From NCBI RefSeq assembly GCF_000801105.2, contig NC_079513.1, positions 22,226,273 to 22,290,272 of the forward strand: 64,000 nt of DNA, written 5' to 3'. The notes under the pieces are model-generated. The model had not been told where the DNA came from, ran no database searches, and saw only the letters and a program-made list of their open reading frames with translations. The position numbers and the translations under genes are program-made. Below, one piece after another: positions 21,470-33,443 of the stretch (position 1 is the stretch's first letter; each line of letters begins with the position of its first letter). The stretch is from Raphanus sativus (lineage: Eukaryota; Streptophyta; Magnoliopsida; Brassicales; Brassicaceae).

Positions 21470-22793
21470 ACAACGTGGAAACTGAAAGAAAGAGAGGGAA
21501 TGGGCTCCACTCCACAACGTAAATGATAGAAACTCTTCTGGTTGAGATTAGTTAGCCAACCATCCCCCACTCCTTCCCATTTCCTCCCGCCAGATTATAC
21601 AATCTTGTTGTCAAGCTAGTAATCTTAAACATCATTTCTCTATATAATTAATTTCCAATAAAAAGTATATATATTTGAATTAACATAATTACATATATAG
21701 ATTCACTGAATTGAACAATAATTATCCATTTACAGGGTTAAGTTATGTACGTAGAGGACAAATATTTTGTGGTTTTTATACTATATTTTAATTAAAATTC
21801 AATATCGCTATAGTTGGGAAATGATCAGCATAATAAAAAGCGAGAAAGATTTTTCTGTTATAACAAACGAGATTTGTCATATGGTGAATTTTGAATTGAT
21901 GACTTCATCTAGATGTTCTTCTTATCCATTTCTTTTTTAAAAAGAAAAATTGTATAAATAAAAACAAAACAGAAAAATCAATAAAATATATTTCCCTTTC
22001 CTCTCAATGCTAGAGAGAGAGAGAACAGAGTAGAGAGAGAAGGGGTCTGCGTTGGCGGTTGAAAGAAGCAGTTGCTATCTAAACATTGCTTCGTATAAAC
22101 AAAACCTCAGGTGTTAGATTAGGCCAACGTTCTCTTCCTCTCTTCATCTCCCTTTCTTTCATTCTCTTCAAACCAAAGCAAACAAAACAAACCACAACAT
22201 CAAAAGAGTTTCTTTCTTATAAAAAAATATATAAACAATCCTCTTGTTATGGTTTGATTCTTGGTCGCCATCTCTTGCCCAACTTCACCTTCCCTGACAT
22301 AAACACAACACCTTCCTTATATTTCCTTGTTATAATCTTTTTCTTTTGTTCCTGTCTTCTCAATCTTTTCTCCTATATTAGAAACAAGTTCTCCCTCTAA
22401 AACCTAGCTATTTCATTTCTGACAAAAGCTTATCTCTGTACTCAAAGCTTAGGCTACTAGGTAGTTTCCTTTTGTGAAATAGATTCCTCTATTTTGGGAA
22501 ATCGTGGAGTTCGTGTACGGAGCTGAGTTTGCTTTTTTTGGTGGTTGCAAATAAGGTATATAGTTTTTTCATGTGTTTTTATTATTGTTAAGTCATGTAA
22601 ACTTCGTGATATTCTTTCTTTAGTTTCTATTATTGTTAGTGTTTTCTTTTTCATGATATTTTCGTTTATATACTTTCAAGTTTCATGTGTGTGCTCACAA
22701 CTTATAAACTTTCACAAGTTTGATATTTTCTTATGTTCAATCTTTTCTTCTCTGAATGTCTAAATAAAATATTGAAGGCTTGGAAAACTTCCA

Positions 22794-24131
22794 ATGGATG
22801 AATCATCTTCCAATATTATCTCCATAACTATTTCATCATCTTCTTCCTTGAGTACCACGCCACCACGAGGTGATAACACTCATGCGTCTGCCTCTGTTCA
22901 AGAGAGGTCCTTCTACTTGAGGTTTGCTATGAGGGTATCTAGAGCTAGATGGTTTATCTTCTTGAGGAGAGTGTTTCACTACCAAAACGGATCAAGATCA
23001 GATCTAGGCGCGAATCCTTTTAATTCCACCACGTGGATGATGTATGAGATGATAGCTCTGCTTGTTCAGCTTACTGTGATAACACTCACACTAGCTATCT
23101 CAAAAGAAGAGAGACCTATTTGGCCAGTGAGGTTATGGATCACAGGTTATGATGTGGGATGTCTCCTCACTCTCATGCTGTTGTATGGTCGGTTTCGCCA
23201 ACTAAACCAAGGAAACTGGTTTGTCGATATTGAGCAGCAACATAGAGGCAGAGATGAAACTAGGTAACTTATATTTTTTTGATTTTGTTTTGCAAGATCA
23301 TGAAGTTGTGTTAAAATTTTGAATGTTGTAACTTCCAGGAGCTCTCATTTAATGAACAGATGCAGAACGTCTCTAGAGCTTTTCTTTGCGATTTGGTTTG
23401 TGGTTGGGAATGTTTGGGTGTTTGATTCTAGATTTGGTTCTTTCAACCATGCTCCCAAGCTTCACGCCCTATGCGTCTCTCTTCTTTCTTGGAACGCTCT
23501 CTGCTACTCTTTTCCTTTTCTTCTCTTCCTTTTCCTATGTTGCCTTGTCCCTCTCTTTAGTAGCCTACTTGGATACAACATGAACATGGGATCTTCAGAC
23601 AGAGGTGCATCTGATGACCAAATCTCTAGTCTCCCTAGCTGGAAACACAAACGAGTCGACAACAATGCTTCTGATTCTGACTCAGCTCCTAAGACTGATG
23701 ATCCGGTAAGTAATACTCCTTTGACTCATATAAAAACCAGACCCATTTTCTCTTAGGACAGAGTCATCGCAGAGTAAACCATTCCTGGTTTAGCAAAGAT
23801 TGAATACCTGGTTAATCAAATCAATCAGATGTCAAATGATGATATACCGGAACTGGTTTATATAATTATAATGGCTCTGTTTGATCCATCTAAGTAGGCT
23901 GATATCAAATGCTGTCTATCATTAGGCTGACATATATATAAGACACAAAATGAGTAGATTTTTATATTTATTTTTGATATGCAGGAGTGTTGTATATGTT
24001 TGGCGAAGTATAAAGACAAGGAAGAAGTAAGGAAGCTTCCATGTTCACATAAGTTCCACCTGAAGTGTGTAGATCAATGGCTTCGTATCATCTCTTGTTG
24101 TCCTCTCTGCAAACAAGATCTTTTCAGATGA
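22794..24131 (+). CDS. Four-pass membrane RING-type E3 ligase, 327 aa
   Basis: Three exons, 22794-23263, 23339-23705 and 23985-24131, joined by GT-AG introns in phase. The N-terminus is Ser-rich and cytosolic-looking. Four hydrophobic segments follow (around MYEMIALLVQLTVITLTLAI, LWITGYDVGCLLTLMLLY, LFFAIWFVVGNVWVF, and LHALCVSLLSWNALC through LLGY). Exon 3 encodes a C-terminal RING: CCICLAKY, then CSHKFHLKCVDQWL and CPLC, with zinc ligands C-x2-C, C-x-H-x2-H-x2-C and C-x2-C. Such proteins are membrane-anchored ubiquitin ligases. Gene order suggests the ortholog of At5g55970; substrates unknown. It lies between the two HSP90 copies. Confidence 0.93.
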
Positions 24132-25411
24132 AAAACGAAAAAAAACTAAAGCAGACAAGAGCTCATGAGAGTAAAATCTATGGTTTTATAGTTTTTTGTT
24201 GGTTTCTTCTTTAAAAGGTTTTTGTTTTTGTTTTTGTTTTTATTTGAAGCAAGTAGGTTACTTGTGTGAGTGCCATAAGTTTTGTACAGGAATAGCTCAC
24301 CAGTAACCGTAAAGGATTGTGAGATTATACACCAAAATGCCACAACATTTATAAAAATCTTGATATATAGTGTTCACACTTCATATGGTTATTTCTCATT
24401 ATGCCCTGTGTTTTAGTTTTATCTGCTAATACAATCATATGTTACCTCTCAGTGGATTTACCTAAACCATGTAACTACATAAGCTTTCAAACTAATTTTG
24501 TAGTTATCAAATTCACAGTAATATACCTTTAACTGGTGTACGTTCAGTTAGAATACCTGATTTTCATGTTGGATATAAAGTTTGGTTAACAAGGCATCAT
24601 AACATTCTGAGATGACTGACTTCAGCAATCAGGTGCTTTAATTTAGGTTTGAATTCCCATACTACAAATAGGGAACACCATTTTTGGATGATTTTTTTAG
24701 TTAAAACTTACAACATCTCAAAATAAAACAGTTTTAGAGTTTAGTTTCAGTAATTAAATTTCGTTTTATTCATTCATTTCTCTAATCATTTGACGAGTCA
24801 TGCACAAATGTGTAAATGTGTAACCAGAAAACAAGAATATAGCCACCAAGTCAAATACTTCCCTAATACTAACCACCCAGTCATATACTTCCCTTATACT
24901 AACCACCCGAATCTTTGAAAAAGCAGTTTGTCAACAACCTTACAACGACTATTTTTAGTTGCCTTGAATCACAAGTTTCCATATAATAACCACAGATACA
25001 CTTCTAGTCTTATGAAACAACAACGCAAATCGTTCATCAAAACCACTGCGAGAGAATGCCCTTCAACTCTAGTTCTTGGAGAATCTGTGGCGGAGAAGTG
25101 TTCCATAAGTTTAGCGAAGATCATATCCAAACCTTCTGCCTTGTCGTCTTTCATCGGAAGACAGCTCATGACACTGGCGGGTTCGGGTTCTATTCAGATC
25201 GTCTTTCACTTGATCGGATATAAAAACAAAAACAAACGTTACACGGTTCCGTAATGAGTACAAATTAAGGGCTCGATTAAAACGTGGCCGTATAATAAAT
25301 ACAGGGCATTATTAACACAGGCACCACAAAATTGCTTCTCTGGTTTCCTTCTTTTCATTCTCGATGAAGTCTAGTAAAATAAAAGAGCAAGCTGCTAGAC
25401 TATTGTTTCAT
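24132..25411. other. Intergenic DNA with 30-bp tandem repeat
   Basis: AT-rich. A 30-bp tandem duplication (24851-24880, 24881-24910, three mismatches) lies in it. An open frame at 24928-25254 (108 codons, plus strand) and one antisense to it have no recognisable domain; I do not call either as a gene. Confidence 0.45.
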
Positions 25412-26116
25412 TGAGTTTACAACCTGTGTTTTTGTTATTCGAGGAATTATTAGGTGCTATTACTATACATGAAACTTTCGCTTGATCAAATAGTCATGCA
25501 ATATTATTACTAACACTAAGAAACATCAACTCTCCCCCTTCTACATTCTCATTGTAGCATAAACACAAAGCTCAAACACGACACAGTAGAGAATAGACGC
25601 GATGCGTGAAGCTATCACAGGGACATGTCAAAATGATAAAAGAGGCATAACTACTCAACTTAGATATAATATAACAATATTCTATCAAGAATTCCAGAGA
25701 CCAAAGTCATCTTACAGAGAGTACCAACATTTTTACCGCAAAAGAAACTCACGACAGCAACTATAAGGCTATAACAACGCCAGTAGATCTATTTAGAAGA
25801 GATTAGCAATGCAAATAGCAGTAGGATACTTTAATTTTCCTTGTCTAAGCTAGTGTCTTTGCTTGTGCAGGACACTATCAATTTCACAAAAATATAATCA
25901 AGATCAGGAGGATTATATCAACCCTTCAATAGGTGGACCGGACTTGCTAGAAACACTAAAAAGTTCCTTAGATAGAAGCAGAAAATTAATAGTTCTGAGA
26001 AAAAAACTACATCGCTAATAGCGTACTTAAAAACCACAAAATAATAGTTCAACGACGGAAAGGAAAAACAAGAGATACGAGAAAACCATCATCTGAGGTC
26101 AGTCATTAGGAAACAT
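25412..26116 (-). repeat. HSP90 3' flank, copy 2 of a duplicated segment
   Basis: Counterpart of 10768-11666; both lie downstream of an HSP90 stop codon and share interrupted similarity through their length. No gene is seen. Confidence 0.7.
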
Positions 26117-28451
26117 TTAATCAACCTCCTCCATCTTGCTACCTTCAGCATCAGCGTCATCTTCAAGTGGAGGCATCTCTGCATCAGCTTCCACAGCATC
26201 ATCATCATCAATGCTCAGTCCAAGCTTCAACATCCGGTGGATTCTGCTCCCGAAAGTGTTTGGCTCGTCTAGGCTGAATCCAGAAGTGAGAAGAGCAGTC
26301 TCAAAGAGGAGCAAAACAAGATCTTTCACAGACTTGTCATTCTTGTCGGCTTCAGCTCTTTTCCTCAGCTCGTCCATGATCGCATTCTCTGGGTTGATTT
26401 CCATTGTCTTCTTGGAAGACATGTAACCACCCATGCTGCTGTCTCTCAAAGCCTGGGCTTTCATGATCCTCTCCATGTTTGCGGTCCAGCCGTATTCACC
26501 CGTCACCAGACAGCAAGGTGAGTCAACAACACGGTCAGAGACAATAACCTTCTCGACCTTGTCACCAAGAACATCCTTGATCACTTTGCAGAGTCCTTCG
26601 AACTTCTCCTTGAGCTCCTCCTTTTTCTTCTTCTCGTCCTCTGTCTCTCCCAGTTTCAATCCTTCCTTGGTTGCAGACACGAGCTTCTTTCCCTCAAACT
26701 CCTTGAGCTGGCCAATGGCATACTCATCGATAGCATCAACCATGTAGAGAACTTCATACCCTTTCTTCTTGAGCTTCTCAAGGAATGGAGAGTTCTCCAC
26801 AGCCTTCTTGCTCTCACCGGTGATGTAGAAGATATCTTCCTGACCTTCCTTCATCCTTGTCACGTAGTCCTTGAGGCTGGTCAACTCATCACCGCTCTTG
26901 GTCGAGTGGTAACGGAGCAATTCAGCGATCTTGGTTCTGTTCTGGGAGTCCTCGTGGATACCGAGCTTCAGATTCTTAGAGAATGCTTCGTAGAACTTGT
27001 TGTAGTCCTCCTTGTTCTCAGCAATCTCAAAGAAGAGCTCCATGCACTTCTTCACGAGGTTCTTGCGGATGACCTTAAGGATCTTATTCTGCTGCAACGT
27101 CTCTCTTGAGATGTTGAGAGGAAGATCTTCGGAGTCAACGATACCCTTGACAAAGCCAAGGTACTCGGGGATGATGTCTTCGCAGTTGTCCATGATGAAG
27201 ACACGACGGACGTAAAGCTTGATGTTGTTGGGCTTCTTCTTGGTGTCAAAGAGATCAAAAGGAGCTCTCTTGGGAACAAAGAGAACAGCCTTGAACTCGA
27301 GCTGTCCTTCAACCGAGAAGTGCTTCACGGCCAAGTGCTCTTCCCAGTCGTTGCTGAGGCTCTTGTAGAAGGCAGCGTACTCCTCCTTGTTGATCTCCTC
27401 AGGCTTCCTCATCCAAATTGGCTTCTGCTTGTTCACCAAATCCCACTCGTGAGAAACCTCCTTAATCTTCTTCTTTTTCTTTTCCTCCTTTTCTTTCTCT
27501 TCATCAACTTCCTCAACCTTTCCCTCCTCGTCCTTCTTCTCTTCCTCATCTTCATCATCAGAGATCTCCTTCTCAATGGTCTTCTCGATCCAAAGAGAGA
27601 TAGGGTAGCTGATGAACTCAGAGTGCTTCTTGACCAAGTCCTTAAGCCTCCTCTCCTCAAGGTACTCCAACTGATCCTCCTTAAGGTGAAGGACCATCTT
27701 TGTGCCCCTACCAAGACTCTCACCAGAGGTGTCTCTTGTCACGGTGAAAGACCCACCAGCCTGAGACTCCCACACGTACTGCTCGTCATCATTATGCTTG
27801 GTGGTGACAATGACTTTGTCAGCAACCAAGTAAGCAGAGTAGAAACCAACACCAAACTGCCCAATCATGCTAACGTCAGCACCAGCAGCCAACGCCTCCA
27901 TGAACTCCTTGGTACCAGACCTCGCAATGGTTCCAAGGTTGTTGACCAGATCAGCCTTGGTCATACCGATACCACTATCAATAATGGTCAAGGTGTTGTT
28001 AGTCTTGTCAGGAATGATGTGAATGAAAAGCTCTGGCTGTCCATCCAACTTGCTCTTATCGGTCAAGGACTCGAACCTAATCTTGTCCAACGCCTGTTTA
28101 ACCAGAATCAGATCAGAACCAATAAGTAACAATCGCACAAAACGCAAACAGCGTATACAAACGCATCGAGCGAAATTCAATAAGAATCAATCCAAAATCA
28201 ATTCACCTCACATCGCTAGCAACACTATAGCCAAGAGTTCTCTATTTCAATCGGAGAGAACAACAACACTAATCAAAACCTAATCTACAGATCGATCTAC
28301 AAAACATAGGAGAAAGCAAGAGACTTACATCGGAGGAGTTACTGATGAGCTCACGAAGGAAGATCTCCTTGTTGCTGTAAAAGGTGTTGATGATGAGGGA
28401 GAGCAATTGGTTGATCTCGGCCTGGAAGGCAAAAGTCTCGGCGTCTGCCAT
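26117..28451 (-). CDS. HSP90: Cytosolic HSP90, copy 2, 699 aa
   Basis: Exons 28451-28329 and 28093-26117 with the intron in the same place as copy 1 (after codon 41) but only 235 bp long. The encoded 699-residue protein has the same ATPase, charged-linker, middle and dimerisation domains and the MEEVD tail. I find no residue difference from copy 1, although the nucleotide sequences differ clearly: about 13 silent changes in the last 150 coding bases. The position after the RING gene matches the Arabidopsis HSP90 cluster better than copy 1 does, so this is probably the gene in the ancestral place. Confidence 0.97.
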
Positions 28452-28639
28452 CGTCGCCTGCTTATCGGAGAGAGATCTAGGGTTGGGGTTTATCTAGGAG
28501 ACGCAATAAAGGAGAGAGTAGATGCGAAGTAGTGAAGAGAGAAGTTACGTATATATACACATGCCTTATAGGGTTTCTAGATCCTTCTGAGATCCATTAT
28601 GCTTAACTTGCTACTTTGAAATGAGTTGGGCCCAATAAT
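28452..28639 (-). promoter_or_regulatory. HSP90 copy 2 promoter: TATA, HSE-like and TGGGCC elements
   Basis: Minus-strand TATATATAC lies near 28557-28549. The HSE-like TTCTAGATCCTTC lies at 28575-28587 and the ttgggcccaataat block at 28626-28639. Spacing from TATA to the HSE-like block is about 17-18 bp in both copies. Confidence 0.6.
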
Positions 28640-28732
28640 CTTGGAGGTGTAACTTAGGGGTCAATGTGTTACTTTCTTCTTTTTAATACAATCTATTTTC
28701 TATTATGATTTTCCAAAGTTTTGGCATATATT

Positions 28733-29623
28733 TTTTTTTTTTGACTTAAGGTTTCCATATTAAAATGCAAAAAGAAAATAAAAGAGTTACAAGCTCCTTA
28801 GAGCTATAGTCTGCCGGCCCAAGGCCACTTTTTAATACAACCCCACCCATAGAAACCCATAATTAAAGATCAATTGAACCAAAAGTCCAAGTAGAGAACT
28901 GTGACGGAACCAACGATGCAGAAACCAATCGACAGCAAAGAGGAAGTAGAGAGCATGCTGAAGCTTTGAATCGACGATCACACCCAAAGCTGCATGAGTC
29001 TAGAAGACTTTACAGGGGAAATGAATCGGAAACCCAGTATCTTATCCTTAATCTGCCTATCAAGCAACCGAAGGAGTGCATCAGGAGATCGGAATTGATG
29101 GCGATGAAGTCGGTTATTTCTCTCAGTCCAAATCCAGTAGACCACAGCCTGCCATCCCAAAAGCGTGAGTTGCTTCTTACTACTGCTTTCAGTTAGATTC
29201 TGTAATTGCGTTAGAGTATCATCCCATTGTCTCATCGGCAGTAAATCACACTTTGATGCCACGACAGACCAAATATCCCAAGGGTAAGAGCACTGAAATA
29301 GAAGATGGTTTCTAGACTCAGCAGCAGAATTGCAGAGAAAACAAGTTGCATCAGTTTGAAGTCCCCAACCTAACAAGCGGTCACGAGTGGGGCATCTATT
29401 CAGAGTGAAGAGCCAGACAAGGAAACTATGACGAGGCACGCCTCCTTTGTTCCACACCACCTTCTCCCAAGGTACTAATTCCTCCTCTCCTCGCAGCTTC
29501 GTATAAACAGCACTTGTGCTATATCTCTGAGTTGGCCGATCCTCTAGCACCCATTCATAGCAGTCATTGTCTTCAGAGAGAAGGACAGTTGTTAAATAAA
29601 TTTGAACTTGTAGTTGCTCTTGT
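28733..29623 (-). mobile_element. 5'-truncated LINE with 15-bp target-site duplication
   Basis: The minus-strand frame 29550-28978 encodes a LINE zf-RVT C-terminus (GGVPRHSFLVWLFTLNRCPT, then CFLC, then HLLFQC). The element ends in a poly(A) (T-run on the + strand, about 28731-28742) preceded by accttaagtc. A perfect 15-bp duplication gttttggcatatatt lies at 28718-28732 and 29624-29638, which fixes both boundaries. About 0.9 kb remains of an element that is normally several kb. Confidence 0.93.
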
Positions 29624-29638
29624 GTTTTGGCATATATT

Positions 29639-30745
29639 AAAATTAAAAATGATACAACTCATCTACTACGACCCAGCCCAAAAGTTTTACATAGAATATT
29701 TTTGAGTCAATTAAGGATCCAAGACTAAAAGAAAAGTAGAAAGCTTACTCCTAACTAGCATGAACCACCTAATGTTTCAGTAATACTTAAGCACTCATTT
29801 TCTTTTTCATATAACACTACTTACGAGTATCGACCAAGAGACTTCAGACAATTAGAAGCCTTGAGAACATCCAAAAAGTCGAAGAGAATGAACTCAAAGC
29901 AAAGGAAAACATTTCCTTTTATGGATTTGTAAATTTCCATCAAAGCTCAAGAGCAGTTTCTCATCATTAAATCACAGCCCCACATTCATTCAAGATCATC
30001 TCAGCCAACAAAAGACCATCTCCAAAAGTAAATACCGCCCTCAGCTCTTCAGGCTTTATCTATTTCATCGAGCCACATAATATGCTTACCATGTCAGAAA
30101 TAAGCTTTTATTATTCTGTATGATTATGTATTAAATTTTTCTTGTTTAACTACTCGAAAACACACTCTTTTCAAACCTTAATCTCTAAAAGCTCCAAAAA
30201 GCTATACCTTCAATTCACTAAATCTATGAATAAAAACTTCTTTGATTCATCAACGTTTTTTTAAAAAGCGTCAATGTTCATTTTCTGCAACCAATTTGGC
30301 AATTTTAAAAGTTCTGTTGCTGCTAGATAAACAATGAAGCAAAAAACCACTGTACAGGAGCAGTTCCTTCACAGCATAACCGAACTTTAGTAAACCGGAC
30401 TTTCTTAAACGCAGCGTTTCAAGTGATTCGGTAACCGAATTTTAAGTAAACCGGATGTTAAAACCTTCTAGATTGTCTCAAAGAAGCTAACAAGAGCGGT
30501 AAAATATGCGCAAGTGACGTAATTTCTTTTTTGAAAAAGGTAAAAAGAAAAAAAAAACAGCTAAGCAAGTAATCATTTCAACAAGTATCAATCAACACTG
30601 TCTCTATATAAAACCACCACCGACTGTTACAGAGAGACTACAACAACATCATCTTCTCTGGTCTTCATACTCTCCGCCGCTACATCCTCTGACCTCCTCC
30701 TTCGGCTCTGCTCAGATCCCTTGTGAAACGTTACTGCCTTCAGAG
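29639..30745 (+). promoter_or_regulatory. Intergenic DNA and KH-gene promoter/leader
   Basis: AT-rich spacer. A TATA-like tctctatataaa lies at 30600-30611, and a CT-rich leader containing catcatcttctctgg precedes the KH start. No other gene is seen. Confidence 0.45.
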
Positions 30746-33044
30746 ATGATGATGATGACCTCTCTCGGTGGTGGTGGTGGTGGCGGCGGAGGGAGGTTTA
30801 CGTCGTCTCTTTCGGTTCCTCCTTCTGTTCCTCAGTCGCCTAACTACTCCGGTTGGATCCGATCACAGTCTTCTTCTATATTCGTTGAGCAGGAGAAGTA
30901 ATTCAATCTCACTTTCTTCTTTTTGTTTCTGTGTTGATGAATCTGATGACGGTGTCGTTTAATCTTTGTGTTGTTGGGAGATGTTGCTCCTTAGTTCTAT
31001 CTCATTAGTTAAATCTCAAATCTGACCTTTTTTTTTTGTTTGTTAGTGTCGTGTACGCATCAGGTGATAATGATAGATCATTGACTATTCCTTCTGTTAC
31101 TGTTGAGTTGTGTTCTTTGACTTATGAAACTTTTAGAGTCACAGTTTTTTAAAAAAAGAATGACTAGATCCGCTTCACTGAGAGAGTGGGATCTTGAATC
31201 TAGCTGTCTCAGATTTGAGAACTGTGTTTGGTTTCTTGATGATCATGAGCTTTTTTTAAGTGGATCTTCTCTTAAGTTTTTTGTGTCTTTGAGGCTTGAC
31301 TGATTTGGATATGTTCTGTTTTTTGGCAGGTATCTTTCAGAGTTACTTGCAGAGCGTCGTAATCTTACTCCGTTCTTACCTGTGCTTCCACATGTATGTC
31401 GCCTACTGAACCAGGGTGAGCATTTCTGTTTCTTACATGTCATTTGCTTACTTTATAACTATGCGAAGCTCTCTTATATTTTGTTAAACACTTAACTTCT
31501 GCTGCTACTATCGCTAGGGGTTGAAGTTGTATAGAAAAAATGTTTGTCTAATCCCAAACTGTATTTATCTTCCTAATCATAGAAAGACTTCAAGTTAGAA
31601 CAATGTTAACATTTGACTAGACTGACTTCTGTCATTCTTGTAAACTAAAAAAAATTGTTTTTTGCTAACTCAATTAACTGTGATGTACCCCGTTCATTGG
31701 TGTACTGCTGACTGATTTGTTGACTAATTTCTAACTGGTGCGTCTTGCTCTTGGAAATTGACATTTTTTTGCAACAGAGATTTTGCGTGTAACCACAATG
31801 TTGGAGAATGCCACAGTTTTAAGTCAGACTGGGCTTGACCACACTAGCCCTGGAGGGATATATCAGAATGCAAGAGCTGATATGAGCGGATGGGCCACGC
31901 CGTTTCCATCTGAAGTATGACTACTAACCTCTAACATAACTCCTTTTTCCATCTAATTCATACCACTGTAATACAAGTTTTATTGACTTAATTTTTTGCT
32001 GACATAACATCTTTGACTCTGCTGTTAGTCCTAGTTTGTAGTGACCAGGTATCCTGGGCTGACACCATATATCCTTAGATTAACACTAACTAGAAACTCC
32101 ACTATCCTCGTGAGCTATAACAGATGCTCAGAAGGATGGAAATGATGATGTGCTTACTTTATTTTTTTCATATAAACGTGATTGCTCTCTATGCATTTTA
32201 TTAGGATATAGCAGCTACAGTTTGCATTGCCTCTCCTTTCCATGGAAAGGAAGTTACAATATTGTTTTTTTTTTTTCTGTTGATGTCACTACTGTATGTC
32301 ACTCAATATGTGCTTATGCTTTAAGGTTGATGTGGCTTCTAAATTGTGTTGCTTGGTCATATGCAGCGATCTGTTCCATCATCTCCGGGACCAAACTGGC
32401 ATAACTCACCTGGTAGTCCGTCCGGTCTGATCGCCAAACGAACAATCAGGATCGATATTCCAGTCGACAATTATCCAAATGTATGAACACTCATTCCCAT
32501 ATAATATATTTAAAGATGTAGTGTTTGGTCCGCATATAACACTCTAATTTTATCGTTGTGACAGTTCAATTTCGTTGGTCGCCTCTTGGGTCCTAGAGGA
32601 AACTCACTGAAGCGAGTTGAAGCAAGTACTGGTTGCCGTTTTCTTATAAGAGGAAGAGGCAGTATTAAAGATCAATTTAAGGTGTTTGTTATTCTCCTTC
32701 ACAACTTCATTTGTATCCATCCATATTCCAGTGACTTGCTAATGTGTTAATATGTTTCTTCTTGTGTAGGAGGAAATGATGAGAGGAAAGCCTGGATTTG
32801 AGCACTTAAGTGAGCCACTTCATATCTTAGTCGAAGCTGAGTTACCTATTGAAATAGTCGATGCACGTCTCATGCAAGCTCGTGAAGTACTAGATGAACT
32901 TCTTACTCCTATGGTTTGTTTTCTTAATTGGTTCTTTCCCCTTGTAACTTCAAACCGGCTAATGATAGTATCGTTTTATGTATAAAGCTGTGACACTTTG
33001 GTTTCTGTTTTCAGGAGGAAACTCATGACTTTGATACACTTTAG
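30746..33044 (+). CDS. KH/STAR (Quaking-like) RNA-binding protein, C-terminus cut by retrotransposon
   Basis: Seven exons: 30746-30897, 31330-31415, 31778-31914, 32367-32480, 32565-32681, 32770-32913 and 33015 onward, all GT-AG and in phase. The N-terminus is Gly-rich. The STAR-type KH domain begins near residue 149 ([14 protein letters not shown], then [17 protein letters not shown] with the GPRG loop). In the last exon, after EETHDF, a gypsy element begins at 33032, so translation would add Asp-Thr-Leu and stop at TAG 33042-33044 (259 aa). The ancestral exon resumes at 38535 and would have given about 300 aa. The new stop is in the last exon, so nonsense-mediated decay may not act and a truncated RNA-binding protein is possible. 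The ortholog by order is At5g56140. Confidence 0.92.
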
Positions 33045-33443
33045 TAGTATCAAACTTGTAAAAGGACCAAGAAAGAGGAATAAAAAGTACTTTTATTGAT
33101 CAAAAGAGAGAATTACAAGAGTTTTTCTTTGGAGTACTCCTCTCCTTTTCATGAACTACTCGACAAAATAACTGATAAGGGATCTCAACGTCCTACTTCC
33201 TCCTCATATACTACTTGCTACGCTTGATGACAAAGCAACCTCTTCTACTACGTGAGCGACCATCACGTGCTCTTGTCGATGACTCAGCACTCTGCTCACC
33301 AAGCCGTTATTCATTACTTCTAGAACTCCCAAATAGTACCAACACCACTGGGCCAAACCGTCACTACTCAAGCCTCTTACTCCTTCTGGGCTTTGCGCTT
33401 GTACTTGAATAGAATAGGCGGGTGGACTGCATCATACGTATCA
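33032..33443 (-). repeat. Gypsy 3' LTR
   Basis: 412 bp. The last 67 bp of the element's coding frame, including its stop codon, lie inside this LTR (33377-33443). Confidence 0.96.

Larger units (their letters stand above)
20852..22793. other. Intergenic AT-rich DNA and RING-gene leader
   Basis: 20852-22000 holds no gene. It contains two poly(A) micro-insertions (21301-21340, 21415-21469). 22005-22540 looks like the promoter/leader of the RING gene: GA-rich run at 22012-22050, then CT-rich sequence. A donor at 22556 (AAG|GTATATAG) could open a leader intron ending near 22777, just before the ATG; the acceptor is weak. Confidence 0.45.

Noticed and set aside
24928..25254. 108-codon open frame and a 66-codon antisense frame
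   Set aside because: No recognisable domain, no neighbours or splice context, and no repeat in other parts of the window. It could be a relic, but I cannot support a gene.
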